From Mycobacterium stomatepiae (GTDB lineage Bacteria > Actinomycetota > Actinomycetes > Mycobacteriales > Mycobacteriaceae), in assembly GCF_010731715.1 (NCBI RefSeq), contig NZ_AP022587.1, forward strand, positions 3,224,001 through 3,288,000: a stretch of DNA of 64,000 nucleotides, written 5' to 3'. Under the pieces are notes generated by a model. That model saw only the letters and a list, made by a program, of their open reading frames with translations, was not told the DNA's origin and searched no databases. Below are positions 11,503 to 20,548 of the stretch, one piece after another. Made by a program: the position numbers and the translations under genes. Within the stretch, counting starts at the first letter, position 1; each line of letters starts with the position of its first letter.

Positions 11503-13528
11503 ATGACAGCAGACGGTGCTGCGGACGACAACGACCCGTACCTGTGGCTCGAGGAGGTCACCGCCGAGGAGGCGCTGGATTGGGTGCGCGCGCAACGAAC
11601 CGACGATCGCGCAGTTCTGCGGGGCGGACTTCGAGCGGATGCGCGCCGAGGCGCTGGAAGTGCTCGACACCGATGCCCGCATCCCGTACGTCCGTCGCCG
11701 CGGCGAGTACCTGTACAACTTCTGGCGCGACGCGGCCAACCCCCGCGGGTTATGGCGGCGCACCACGCTGGACAGCTATCGCAGCGACTCCCCCGAATGG
11801 GACGTGCTGATCGACGTCGACGAACTCGGCCGTGCCGACGACGAGAAGTGGGTGTGGGCCGGCGCCTCGGTGATCGAACCGGAGTTCACCCGCGCGCTGG
11901 TCAACCTGTCCCGCGGCGGCTCGGACGCGGTGATCGTGCGCGAATTCGACATGCTCACACGCGAATTCATCCCCGACGGGTTCACACTCGGCGAAGCCAA
12001 GTCGCAGATCGGCTGGGAGGATCCGGATACGGTGCTGGTCGGTACGGATTTCGGTGCCGATTCGCTCACCGAATCCGGATACCCGCGCATCGTCAAGCGC
12101 TGGCGGCGCGGCACCCCGTTGAGCCAAGCGGAAACGATATTCGAGGGGACCCGCGCGGACGTCAGCGTGTCAGGGAGCGCCGATCGGACGCCGGGCTTCG
12201 AACGCACCTTCGTCGGTCGCTCGGTCGACTTCTGGAACGAAGAGACCTACGAGGTACGCGGGTCGGAACTGATCCACATCGACGTACCCAGTGACGCGAG
12301 CGTATCGGTACATCGCGAATGGCTGCTGATCGAGCTGCGCACCGATTGGTCCGTCGGCAACGCGACTTATCGCGCCGGGTCGCTGCTGGCGGCCCACTAC
12401 GATGAATTTCTTTCCGGGACAGGCGATTTACGTGTGGTCTTCGAGCCCGACGAGCACACCTTTCTGCACCAAAGCGCGTGGACCCGCGACCGGCTGCTGC
12501 TCGTCACGTTGGTCGACGTCGCCAGCCGGGTCGAAATCGTCACACCCGGCACCTGGCAGCGCGAGCCCATCGCCGGGATCCCGCCGGCGACCCACACGGT
12601 GATCGTGGCCGCCGACGATACGGGTGATGAATTCTTCTTGGCTTCAAGCGGATTCGATATGCCCTCGCAGTTGGTGCGCAGCACGGATGCCGAACACCTG
12701 GAAGCCATCAAGTCCGCGCCGGCGTTCTTCGATGCCGAAAACCTGGGCGTGCAGCAGTATTTCGTGCCGTCGAAGGACGGCACCGAGATTCCGTACTTCG
12801 TGGTGCGATCACGAGACGCCAAAGCACCCGGACCCACCCTGTTGGGCGGTTACGGCGGATTCGAGTCCTCGAAGACACCCGGGTACGGCGGGGTGCTGGG
12901 CCGGCTGTGGCTAGCCCGCGGCGGCACTTACGCGATGGCCAACATCCGCGGCGGCGGCGAGTACGGGCCGGGCTGGCACACCCAGGCGATCCGCGAGGGC
13001 CGGCACAAGGTCGACGAGGATTTCGCGGCGGTGGCAGACGATCTGGTGCGCCGGGGCATCACGACCGTCGAGCAGCTGGGCGCGCAGGGCGGCAGCAACG
13101 GCGGGCTGCTGATGGGCATCATGCTGACCAAGTACCCGGAGAAATTCGGCGCCTTGGTCTGCGACGTCCCGCTGCTGGACATGAGGCGCTACCACCTGCT
13201 GCTGGCCGGCGCGTCGTGGGTCGCGGAGTACGGCGACCCCGACAACCCGAACGACTGGGAGTTCATCTCCAAATATTCTCCCTACCAAAACATTTCGTCG
13301 ACGCGCGACTATCCGCAGGTGCTGTTCACCACCTCCACCCGCGACGACCGGGTGCACCCGGGCCACGCCCGCAAGATGGTGGCGGCGCTGCAGGCCGCGG
13401 GCCATCGGGTCTGGTTGTACGAGAACATCGAGGGCGGGCACGCCGGCGCCGCCGACAACGAGCAAGCCGCGTTCAAGGCGGCCCTGAGTTTTTCGTTCCT
13501 ATGGCGGACGCTGGGAGGCCACGCATGA
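11503..13528 (+). pseudogene. Prolyl oligopeptidase family (S9) peptidase, N-terminal frameshift
   Basis: The gene encodes a serine peptidase of the S9 family, like Mtb Rv0457c: an N-terminal beta-propeller and a C-terminal alpha/beta hydrolase with nucleophile motif GGSNGG, a later Asp in TRDDRVH and His in EGGHAG. The natural N-terminus (DNDPYLWLEEVTAEEALDWVRA) reads from ATG 11503 but runs out of frame at about 11585-11597, inside a CG-rich run. The remaining ~640 residues continue one frame over from NEPTIAQFCG. Either one base is inserted or two are missing there. As it stands the gene cannot make the full protein unless ribosomes slip or the base call is wrong. Confidence 0.8.
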
Positions 13529-13844
13529 AAATCCTCGACATGATCGAACTCGCCATGGTGATCGCGGGCCTGATCCTGATCGGTGCCGGGTGGGCACAGG
13601 CGCGTTTCGCTTCATCGCCCAGCGCCGCAAGGCCCGGTACTTCTACTGGGGGACGTCGGCGCTCGGCATCGTCTTGTTCGGCTTCGGAACGGGGCAACTG
13701 TGGCCGAACGCCGTGATCACGACGCTGATCTTCAGCACGCTCGTGCTGGGATCGGCCTACTTCACGACGCCGTATCTGAAGATCGGCGACCAGATCCACG
13801 CCTCCACTCCGGAAAACCGGGAGCCCGACCCGCCGGTCGAGTAG
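13525..13844 (+). pseudogene. Small two- or three-helix membrane protein with apparent frameshift
   Basis: ATG 13525 overlaps the peptidase stop (ATGA) and opens with MKILDMIELAMVIAGLILIG, a good membrane helix. The frame then degenerates. From about 13590 a different frame continues with GTGAFRFIAQRRKARYFYWG and two more hydrophobic segments to the stop at 13844. Adding one G in the GGGTGGG run near 13584-13592 joins the pieces into one protein of about 106 residues. Otherwise the downstream part could start at GTG 13590 (84 residues). Function unknown. Confidence 0.55.
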
Positions 13845-13858
13845 CGCACACTGGGGCC

Positions 13859-14779
13859 ATGTCCGTATCCAAGACCGACTTCGAGACGCTGCTGTACAAG
13901 ACCGCCGGTCCGGTCGCGACCATCACACTGAACCGCCCCGAGCACCTCAACACGATCGTGCCGCCGATGCCCGACGAGATCGAGGCCGCCATCGGCCGGG
14001 CCGAGCGGGATCCGGGAGTCAAGGTCATCGTGCTGCGTGGTGCCGGCCGGGCCTTCTCCGGCGGCTACGACTTCGGCGGCGGCTTCCAGCATTGGGGCGA
14101 GACCATGATGACCGACGGCCAGTGGGATCCGGGCAAGGACTTCGCGATGGTCAGCGCTCGCGAGACCGGGCCCACGCAGAAGTTCATGGCCATCTGGCGG
14201 GCGTCCAAGCCGGTGATCGCGCAGGTGCACGGCTGGTGTGTCGGTGGCGCCAGCGACTACGCGCTGTGTGCCGACATCATCGTGGCCAGCGAAGACGCCG
14301 TGATCGGCACCCCGTACAGCCGGATGTGGGGGGCCTACCTGACCGGCATGTGGTTGTACCGGCTCAGCCTGGCCAAGGCCAAGTGGCACTCGCTGACCGG
14401 CCGGCCGCTGACCGGGATCCAGGCCGCCGAGATCGAGCTGATCAACGAGGCGGTGCCGTTCGAGCGCCTCGAGGCGCGGGTCGCCGAGATCGCGGCCGAG
14501 CTGGCGCAGATCCCGTTGTCGCAGCTGCGGGCGCAAAAACTGATCGTCAACCAGGCCTACGAGAACATGGGCCTGGCCTCCACCCAAACACTGGGCGGCA
14601 TCCTGGACGGCCTGATGCGCAATACTCCCGACGCTCTCGACTTCATCCACACGGCCGAAACCCAGGGGGTACGGGCCGCGGTGGAGCGCCGCGACGGCCC
14701 GTTCGGCGACTACAGCCAGGCCCCGGCTGACCTGCGGCCCGATCCGTCACACGTTATCGTCCCTGATGGCGAAGCCTAG
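13859..14779 (+). CDS. echA2: Enoyl-CoA hydratase/isomerase family protein EchA2
   Basis: A 306-residue crotonase-fold protein. The oxyanion-hole segments are VLRGAGRAFSGGYDFGGG and VHGWCVGGASDYAL. The usual second catalytic glutamate region reads DAVIGTPYSRMWG, so true hydratase activity is uncertain. It is nearly identical in layout to Mtb EchA2 (Rv0456c). The ATG at 13859 is chosen by homology; the open frame extends upstream but overlaps the preceding gene. It lies 14 bases after that gene. Confidence 0.9.
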   Translation: MSVSKTDFETLLYKTAGPVATITLNRPEHLNTIVPPMPDEIEAAIGRAERDPGVKVIVLRGAGRAFSGGYDFGGGFQHWGETMMTDGQWDPGKDFAMVSARETGPTQKFMAIWRASKPVIAQVHGWCVGGASDYALCADIIVASEDAVIGTPYSRMWGAYLTGMWLYRLSLAKAKWHSLTGRPLTGIQAAEIELINEAVPFERLEARVAEIAAELAQIPLSQLRAQKLIVNQAYENMGLASTQTLGGILDGLMRNTPDALDFIHTAETQGVRAAVERRDGPFGDYSQAPADLRPDPSHVIVPDGEA

Positions 14780-14842
14780 TAAGCCGGACTAAAAGGTGAC
14801 CAAGGCTCCCCGCGGGCTTTCCGAAGTGCTACCGTTATCTTC

Positions 14843-15295
14843 ATGTCTCGGCTGAGTTCGTGGGCGCGCGCAGGCGCCGTTTTCCTTGCAATGGGTATGG
14901 CCGCTGTGACCTTCCCGACGACCGCATCCGCGGACTCCACGGAGGACTTCCCAATCCCCCGCCGGATGATCAACACCACTTGCGACGCCGAGCAGATACT
15001 CGCGGCCACCCGGGACACCAGCCCGGTGTACTACCAGCGGTACATGATCGACTTCAACAACCACCCGAACGTCCAGCAGGCGACGATCGACAAGGCGCAC
15101 TGGTTCTTCTCGCTGTCGCCGCAGGACCGCCGCGGCTATTCGGAGAACTTCTACGCTCCAGTCTCGGACCCGCTGTGGGTGGCCTGGCCCAACCACATGA
15201 AGGTTTTCTTCAACAACAAGGGTGTTGTCGCCAAGGCGACCGACGCCTGCGCGCAGTACCCGGCCGGCGACATGTCGGTGTGGAACTGGGCGTAG
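14843..15295 (+). CDS. Secreted protein, Rv0455c-like
   Basis: A 150-residue secreted protein. The N-terminal signal peptide (basic SRLSSWARA, then a hydrophobic run ending TTASA-D near residue 31) precedes a mature part with two cysteines, in TTCDAEQ and TDACAQYP, likely disulfide-bonded. Its relative in M. tuberculosis is a periplasmic protein needed for siderophore export with MmpS4/MmpL4. Those transporter genes, which are near it in Mtb, are not in this window. A strong hairpin follows the stop. Confidence 0.88.
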   Translation: MSRLSSWARAGAVFLAMGMAAVTFPTTASADSTEDFPIPRRMINTTCDAEQILAATRDTSPVYYQRYMIDFNNHPNVQQATIDKAHWFFSLSPQDRRGYSENFYAPVSDPLWVAWPNHMKVFFNNKGVVAKATDACAQYPAGDMSVWNWA

Positions 15296-15309
15296 TTTTC
15301 CGCACTCAT

Positions 15310-15342
15310 CAATTGACCCCGGGCCCGGCCCGGGGTCAATTG
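15310..15342 (+). terminator. Terminator hairpin after the Rv0455c-like gene
   Basis: A perfect 14-bp stem, CAATTGACCCCGGG with CCCGGGGTCAATTG, with a five-base loop begins 15 bases after the stop codon. It separates this gene from the dipZ promoter. The rest of the gap to 15438 shows no coding feature. Confidence 0.8.
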
Positions 15343-15438
15343 CGTTTCGTCCCCCGTTGGGAGGACAACCGATTCATCCGTTGTCAGGCCACTCGGTGGG
15401 CGTTTGGTGGGCGGTGATGAGAGTCGTCAGCGTTGAAC

Positions 15439-15466
15439 CAATCCGTCACCCCGGTCGTCTCGAATA
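15439..15466 (+). promoter_or_regulatory. SigK-type promoter of dipZ
   Basis: CAATCC (15439-15444), 16 bases, then CGAATA (15461-15466) fits the mycobacterial SigK consensus CCATCC-N16/17-CGAATA with one -35 mismatch. The -10 ends six bases before the dipZ ATG, so the predicted transcript starts at or beside the start codon. Confidence 0.75.
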
Positions 15467-15472
15467 ACACGT

Positions 15473-17218
15473 ATGAACACCATTGCGCTCATCGGCTTGC
15501 TTGGCGGCCTGATCACCGGCATCTCGCCGTGCATCCTGCCGGTGCTCCCGGTGATTTTTCTGTCCAGCATGGACGGCGGGACCAAGGCAAGCAGCCGTGG
15601 CTTGAACCCGGCGATGCGCCCGTACTTGGTGATCGCGGGGTTGGTGTGCAGCTTCAGCCTGGCCACCCTGATCGGGTCGGCGCTGCTCTCGGCTCTGCAT
15701 CTGCCGCAGGACGCCATCCGCTGGACCGCCCTGGTGGTGCTGACCCTGATCGGTCTGGGATTGATCTTCCCGCCGCTGCAACACCTGATCGAGCGGCCGT
15801 TCGCCGCTCTCCCGCAACGCCAAAAAGGCAGCAGCACAGACGGTTTCGGTTTGGGTCTGACATTGGGCGCATTGTACGTACCGTGCGCGGGGCCGGTACT
15901 GGCCGCGATCGTGGTCGCGGGAGGCACGACGTCGCTGGGGCCCGCGACCTTCGTGTTGACCGCGACGTTCGCGCTCGGCAACGCGATACCCCTGTTGGCT
16001 TTCGCGCTGGCCGGACGCCAGGTCTCGCAACGCGTTACGGCGTTCCGTCGCCGACAGCGCCTCATTCAGATCGTCGGCGGGGTCATGATGATCGTGCTCG
16101 CGGTGGCGCTGGTCTTCAACCTGCCGGCGATGCTGCAGCGCGCCGTGCCCGATTACACGACGGCGATGCAGAATCGGCTCGGCGCCAACGATATTCAACG
16201 TTCGCTGATCACGAGCCGCCCAGCGGGCCCGACCACCGGTAGCGTGCTGGAGCTGAATCAGGGTAACTCGAGCAGCAGCGGGCTACCGACCAACTGCACC
16301 GACGGCGCCACCGAACTGCAGGAGTGCGGGCAGGCACCCGCCATCACCGGCATCACCGAATGGCTCAACACCCCGGACGGCAAACCGCTCGACCCCGCCG
16401 CGCTGCGCGGCAAGGTGGTGCTGATCGACTTCTGGGCCTACTCCTGCATCAACTGCCAACGCGCCATCCCACATGTCGTCGATTGGTACAACCGATATCG
16501 CGACAGCGGCTTGGTGGTCGTCGGGGTGCACACCCCCGAGTACGCCTTCGAGCGGGTCGCCGGCAACGTGGCCAGCGGTGCTGCCGGGCTGCACATCGAC
16601 TACCCCATCGCGCTGGACAACGACTACGCGACCTGGAACGCGTTCAATAACATGTACTGGCCGGCCGAGTACCTGATCGACGCCAAAGGAACGCTGCGGC
16701 ACACCAAGTTCGGCGAAGGCGACTACAACGACACCGAGAAACTGATCCGCCAACTGCTGGTCGACGCCAATCCGAACGCCGCGCTGGCGGCGCCGGTCAA
16801 CGGGGCCGACACCACCCCGAAGACCAACCTCACCCCCGAGACCTACCTGGCGCCCGACAAGGCCACCACCTACGGGGGAGACGGCAGCTACCAGGCGGGC
16901 AGCACCGGGTTCAACTTCCCGGCGCAGCTGGCAAACGACAAATTCGCCCTGCGTGGCCGGTGGACCCTGGACGACCAGGGCATCACTGCCGAGAGCGACG
17001 ACGACGCGATCCGGCTGAACTACACGGCCAAGAACGTCTTCGTCGTCGTCGGCGGCACCGGAACCATCACGACGACCCGCGACGGCAAGACCACCACCAC
17101 ACCGATCGGCGGCGTTCCCACGCTGCACGAAATCGTGTCCGATGGCGGCGCGCACCGCGATCAGCTCGACCTGCAAGTGAGCAAGGGCCTGCAGGTGTTC
17201 TCGTTCACTTTCGGTTAG
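15473..17218 (+). CDS. dipZ: DipZ-type cytochrome c biogenesis/thioredoxin membrane protein
   Basis: A 581-residue thiol-redox protein. The N-terminal CcdA-like membrane domain (to about residue 225) carries the paired cysteines in SPCILPVLP (C20) and VPCAGP (C138). An extracytoplasmic thioredoxin-like domain has CxxC at C325/C328 (YSCINCQ), followed by a C-terminal beta-rich DipZ domain. It moves reducing equivalents across the membrane to secreted thiol proteins. The family match is Mtb DipZ (Rv2874), which lies in the SigK regulon next to mpt70/mpt83. Here the gene sits directly upstream of the sigK operon with its own SigK promoter and no ribosome site. Confidence 0.93.
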   Translation: MNTIALIGLLGGLITGISPCILPVLPVIFLSSMDGGTKASSRGLNPAMRPYLVIAGLVCSFSLATLIGSALLSALHLPQDAIRWTALVVLTLIGLGLIFPPLQHLIERPFAALPQRQKGSSTDGFGLGLTLGALYVPCAGPVLAAIVVAGGTTSLGPATFVLTATFALGNAIPLLAFALAGRQVSQRVTAFRRRQRLIQIVGGVMMIVLAVALVFNLPAMLQRAVPDYTTAMQNRLGANDIQRSLITSRPAGPTTGSVLELNQGNSSSSGLPTNCTDGATELQECGQAPAITGITEWLNTPDGKPLDPAALRGKVVLIDFWAYSCINCQRAIPHVVDWYNRYRDSGLVVVGVHTPEYAFERVAGNVASGAAGLHIDYPIALDNDYATWNAFNNMYWPAEYLIDAKGTLRHTKFGEGDYNDTEKLIRQLLVDANPNAALAAPVNGADTTPKTNLTPETYLAPDKATTYGGDGSYQAGSTGFNFPAQLANDKFALRGRWTLDDQGITAESDDDAIRLNYTAKNVFVVVGGTGTITTTRDGKTTTTPIGGVPTLHEIVSDGGAHRDQLDLQVSKGLQVFSFTFG

Positions 17219-17240
17219 AGATCTGTAAGCGCGCAGCACC

Positions 17241-17268
17241 CCATCCGCCAGCTCCGTGGCTACGAATA
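17241..17268 (+). promoter_or_regulatory. SigK promoter of the sigK operon
   Basis: CCATCC (17241-17246), 16 bases and CGAATA (17263-17268) match the SigK consensus exactly. The first gene's GTG begins at 17275, six bases beyond the -10, the same distance as at dipZ. This would make the operon autoregulated by SigK and its first gene leaderless. Confidence 0.85.
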
Positions 17269-17274
17269 AGGACC

Positions 17275-18576
17275 GTGGACTCGTCACACACACGGTCGGT
17301 TGCCGTCATTGGCAGCGGCGTGGCCGGCCTCACCGCCGCCTACGTCCTGTCCGGCCGCGACCGCGTCACCCTGTACGAAGCCGACGCGCGGCTCGGCGGT
17401 CACGCGCACACCCATTTCGTGGACGACGGCGGCCGGGTGATTGGCGTCGACTCGGCGTTCCTGGTGCACAACGACCGGACGTATCCGACGCTGTGCCGCC
17501 TGTTCAGCGAACTCGGGGTGACCACTCAGGAGTCCGAGATGTCGATGTCGGTGCGCGCCGACGAGATCGGGCTCGAATACGCCGGCGCGCTGGGCGCCAG
17601 TGGGTTGTTCGCGTGTAAACAGTCGCTGCGCCCACGCTACTTGCGGATGCTTGCCGAGATCACCCGCTTCCACCGCGCCGCGGCGCGGCTACTGCGCGAG
17701 GAGAGCTCCGAGCCGGAAGACGCCGAGACGCTGGACTCCTTCCTGCGCCGGCACCGCTTCTCGCCGTATTTCATCGACTATTTCATCACCCCGCTGGTGG
17801 CAGCCGTATGGTCGTGTGCCGGCGACGACGCCCTGCGCTACCCGGCTCGCTACCTGTTCGTCTTCCTCGACCACCACGGCATGCTGTCGGTGTTCGGCTC
17901 CCCCACCTGGCGCACCGTGACCGGGGGCTCGGCGCACTACGTTCAGGCCGTTGCGGCCCGGCTCGCCGAGGTGTCGACCGGAACGCCGGTGAACTCGCTA
18001 CGGCGGGTACGCGACGGCGTGTGGGTGCAGGCGGGCAGCAACGCGCCGCGGCTGTTCGACGCGGCGGTCGTCGCCGTGCATCCCGACCAGGCGCTGCTGC
18101 TGCTCGACGATCCGAATCCGTGGGAGCGCGCGGTGCTGGGCGCGATCCCGTACTCGACCAACCAGGCGCAGCTGCACACCGACGAATCGGTGCTCCCCCG
18201 GCGTCGCCGGGCGCGCGCATCGTGGAATTACCTGGTTACCCCCGGGAAGGACCATGTCGTAGTCAGCTATGACGTCAGCAGACTCATGCGGCTGGATGGG
18301 AACCGCCGGTACCTGGTGACCCTGGGCGGCCACGACATCGTCGATCCGGCCTCGGTGATCGCCGAAATGACTTACGACCATCCGCTATACACGCCCGAAT
18401 CCGTTGCGGCACAGGCATTATTGCCGACCCTCGACAGCGACCGGGTGGCCTTCGCGGGCGCCTATCACGGCTGGGGTTTCCACGAAGACGGCGCCGCCTC
18501 CGGCCTGGCCGCGGCACGGCACCTCGGTGCGGATTGGCCGACGGCGACCCGCTGCGAGGCGGTGGCGCGATGCTGA
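17275..18576 (+). CDS. FAD-dependent amine oxidase-like oxidoreductase (Rv0449c-like)
   Basis: A 433-residue flavoprotein. The FAD/NAD-binding Rossmann motif GSGVAGLTAAYVL is at the N-terminus, followed by YEADARLGGHAHT, which is typical of amine-oxidase/phytoene-desaturase-like enzymes. The C-terminal FAGAYHGWGFHEDGAASG closes the FAD site. GTG at 17275 is chosen because it lies at the predicted SigK transcription start. Homologues next to ufaA1 have been linked to making 10-methyl branched (tuberculostearic) fatty acids; the role here is inferred from that linkage. It overlaps the next gene by seven bases. Confidence 0.9.
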   Translation: MDSSHTRSVAVIGSGVAGLTAAYVLSGRDRVTLYEADARLGGHAHTHFVDDGGRVIGVDSAFLVHNDRTYPTLCRLFSELGVTTQESEMSMSVRADEIGLEYAGALGASGLFACKQSLRPRYLRMLAEITRFHRAAARLLREESSEPEDAETLDSFLRRHRFSPYFIDYFITPLVAAVWSCAGDDALRYPARYLFVFLDHHGMLSVFGSPTWRTVTGGSAHYVQAVAARLAEVSTGTPVNSLRRVRDGVWVQAGSNAPRLFDAAVVAVHPDQALLLLDDPNPWERAVLGAIPYSTNQAQLHTDESVLPRRRRARASWNYLVTPGKDHVVVSYDVSRLMRLDGNRRYLVTLGGHDIVDPASVIAEMTYDHPLYTPESVAAQALLPTLDSDRVAFAGAYHGWGFHEDGAASGLAAARHLGADWPTATRCEAVARC

Positions 18577-19280
18577 CGGCGACGAAGACGCCCGCGATCT
18601 ACCGCACCACGATCAGTCATTCACGGCAGGCCCCGGTGCGACACGCGTTCGAATACCGAAGCTACAGCTGGTATGTCGACGTCGACGAGCTGCCGCGGCT
18701 GCCCTGGTGGCTACGACCGTTCGCCCGGTTCCGCGCCTCGGATCACTTCGACAATCAGCAGCAGGGCTCGCTGCGGGACCGGCTGGGCGCGTTCTTCGCC
18801 GATCGGGGTCTGCCTGCCCCCGAGGGCCGCATCACCGCGCTGCTGCAAGCACGGGTGTTCGGCTACGTCTTCAACCCGCTCAGCGTCTTTTGGTGCCACG
18901 ACCGCGAGGGCCGGCTGCGTCACGTGATCGCCGAGGTGCACAACACCTACGGCGGGCGTCACGCCTACCTGTTACCCCCGGCCGACCTGCCGGTGGTCAC
19001 CGAGAAGAAGTTCTACGTCTCGCCGTTCAACGCGGTCGACGGCTACTACCTGGTGCGAGCACCACGGCCGGACAACGAAGTCGACATCACCATCGAGCTG
19101 CGCCGCGACCGCCAGCCCGCGTTCGTGGCCAACATGCGCGGACAGCGGCGACCGGCGACCGCCGGGCAAGTCGCGATCATGCAAATCGTTTCGCCACTGG
19201 CACCGCTGGTGGTGGCCGTACGCATCCGAATTCAGGGGATCAAACTGTGGCTACGTCGAGTTCCGTTGGTACCGAGATGA
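18570..19280 (+). CDS. DUF1365 family protein (Rv0448c-like)
   Basis: A 236-residue DUF1365 protein. Family landmarks are HAFEYRSYSWYVDVDEL, FGYVFNPLSVFWCHD and the EVHNTYGGRHAYLL and FYVSPFN segments. The biochemical role is unknown, but DUF1365 genes regularly occur between an FAD oxidoreductase and a cyclopropane-synthase-like methyltransferase, as here, implying a shared lipid pathway. It starts with ATG inside the end of the upstream gene (ATGCTGA) and ends in a four-base overlap with ufaA1. Confidence 0.88.
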   Translation: MLTATKTPAIYRTTISHSRQAPVRHAFEYRSYSWYVDVDELPRLPWWLRPFARFRASDHFDNQQQGSLRDRLGAFFADRGLPAPEGRITALLQARVFGYVFNPLSVFWCHDREGRLRHVIAEVHNTYGGRHAYLLPPADLPVVTEKKFYVSPFNAVDGYYLVRAPRPDNEVDITIELRRDRQPAFVANMRGQRRPATAGQVAIMQIVSPLAPLVVAVRIRIQGIKLWLRRVPLVPR

Positions 19281-20548
19281 CTGTATCGACCATCCGAAAT
19301 CTTTCGGCGGCAATCGATTTCAATCGCTGGCCGGCGATCGCGGAGGTCCCGTCCGGGCCCGTGAGTGCGGTCGCGGCCGTCGCCGCCGATCGGCTGCTGC
19401 GGCGCGCGGCCGCACGCCTGCCGATGCGGGTGGCCTACCCCGACGGCACCGTCGTCGGTGCGGCCGACCGGACGGCACCGACCCTGGTTGTCCACCAGCC
19501 CGAGGCGATGGCACGCCGCATCGGGCGCCACGGCCTGATCGGGTTCGGCGAGTCCTACATGGCCGGCGAGTGGTCCTCGGATGACCTGCCCGCGGTGTTG
19601 ACGGTATTCGCCAGCTCGGTGGGCGATCTGGTGCCGCGCCCGTTGCAATGGCTGCGCCCGGCCGCACCGGCCTTCCGCCCGCGATGGTGGGGCGCTAGCC
19701 GAGATCGGGCCCGGCGCAACATCTCCGAGCATTACGACCTGTCCAACGACATGTTCGCCGAATTCCTCGACGAGACGATGACATACTCCTGCGCGCTGTT
19801 CGACCGGCTGCCCGCCTCGGCGGCGGATCTGGCCACCGCGCAGGAACGCAAGATCGACCGGCTGCTCGACATCGCCGGCGTCCACCAGGGCAGCCGGGTG
19901 CTCGAAATCGGCACCGGGTGGGGAGAGCTGTGCATCCGCGCGGCCACGCGCGGAGCAGAGGTCCGCTCGGTCACCCTGTCGGTCGAGCAGCAACAGCTCG
20001 CGCAGCTTCGGGTTGCCGCGGCAGGGCTATCCGACAAGGTGGTGATCGACCTCTGCGACTACCGCGACGTCGACGGCGTCTACGATGCGGTGGTGTCGGT
20101 CGAGATGATCGAGGCGGTGGGATTCCATGCGTGGCAACGGTATTTCGCCACGCTCGAACGGCTGGTGCGACCGGGCGGGCGAGTGGCGATCCAGGCGATC
20201 ACGATGCCGCACACCCGAATGATGGCCAGCCGCAACACGCACACCTGGATTCAGAAGTACATCTTCCCGGGTGGCCTGCTGCCGTCCACCCGGGCCATCT
20301 CCGCGATCACCGAGCGCCGCACCGGCTTACGCACGGTCGACATGACCTCGCTGCGCCCGCACTACGCCGAGACGCTGCGGATCTGGCGTGAACAGTTCCT
20401 CAAGCAGCGAGACCGGTTGGCGCAGTTGGGCTTCGACGAGGTGTTCCAGCGGATGTGGGAGCTGTACCTGGCGTATTCGGAGGCGGGCTTCCGGTCGGGG
20501 TACTTGAATGTCTACCAGTGGACGTTTGCGCGCGAGGGGTACCGATGA
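19277..20548 (+). CDS. ufaA1: Cyclopropane-fatty-acyl-phospholipid synthase family methyltransferase UfaA1
   Basis: A 423-residue SAM-dependent fatty-acid methyltransferase. An N-terminal lipid-binding region (IGRHGLIGFGESYMAGEW) precedes the methyltransferase domain with YDLSNDMFAEFLDETMTYSC, SAM motif VLEIGTGWGE, and VVSVEMIEAVG. Mtb Rv0447c has been reported to methylate oleate-containing phospholipids toward tuberculostearic acid. The ATG at 19277 overlaps the DUF1365 stop by four bases; an in-frame GTG 30 bases upstream is less likely. It lies in the SigK operon. Confidence 0.93.
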   Translation: MTVSTIRNLSAAIDFNRWPAIAEVPSGPVSAVAAVAADRLLRRAAARLPMRVAYPDGTVVGAADRTAPTLVVHQPEAMARRIGRHGLIGFGESYMAGEWSSDDLPAVLTVFASSVGDLVPRPLQWLRPAAPAFRPRWWGASRDRARRNISEHYDLSNDMFAEFLDETMTYSCALFDRLPASAADLATAQERKIDRLLDIAGVHQGSRVLEIGTGWGELCIRAATRGAEVRSVTLSVEQQQLAQLRVAAAGLSDKVVIDLCDYRDVDGVYDAVVSVEMIEAVGFHAWQRYFATLERLVRPGGRVAIQAITMPHTRMMASRNTHTWIQKYIFPGGLLPSTRAISAITERRTGLRTVDMTSLRPHYAETLRIWREQFLKQRDRLAQLGFDEVFQRMWELYLAYSEAGFRSGYLNVYQWTFAREGYR

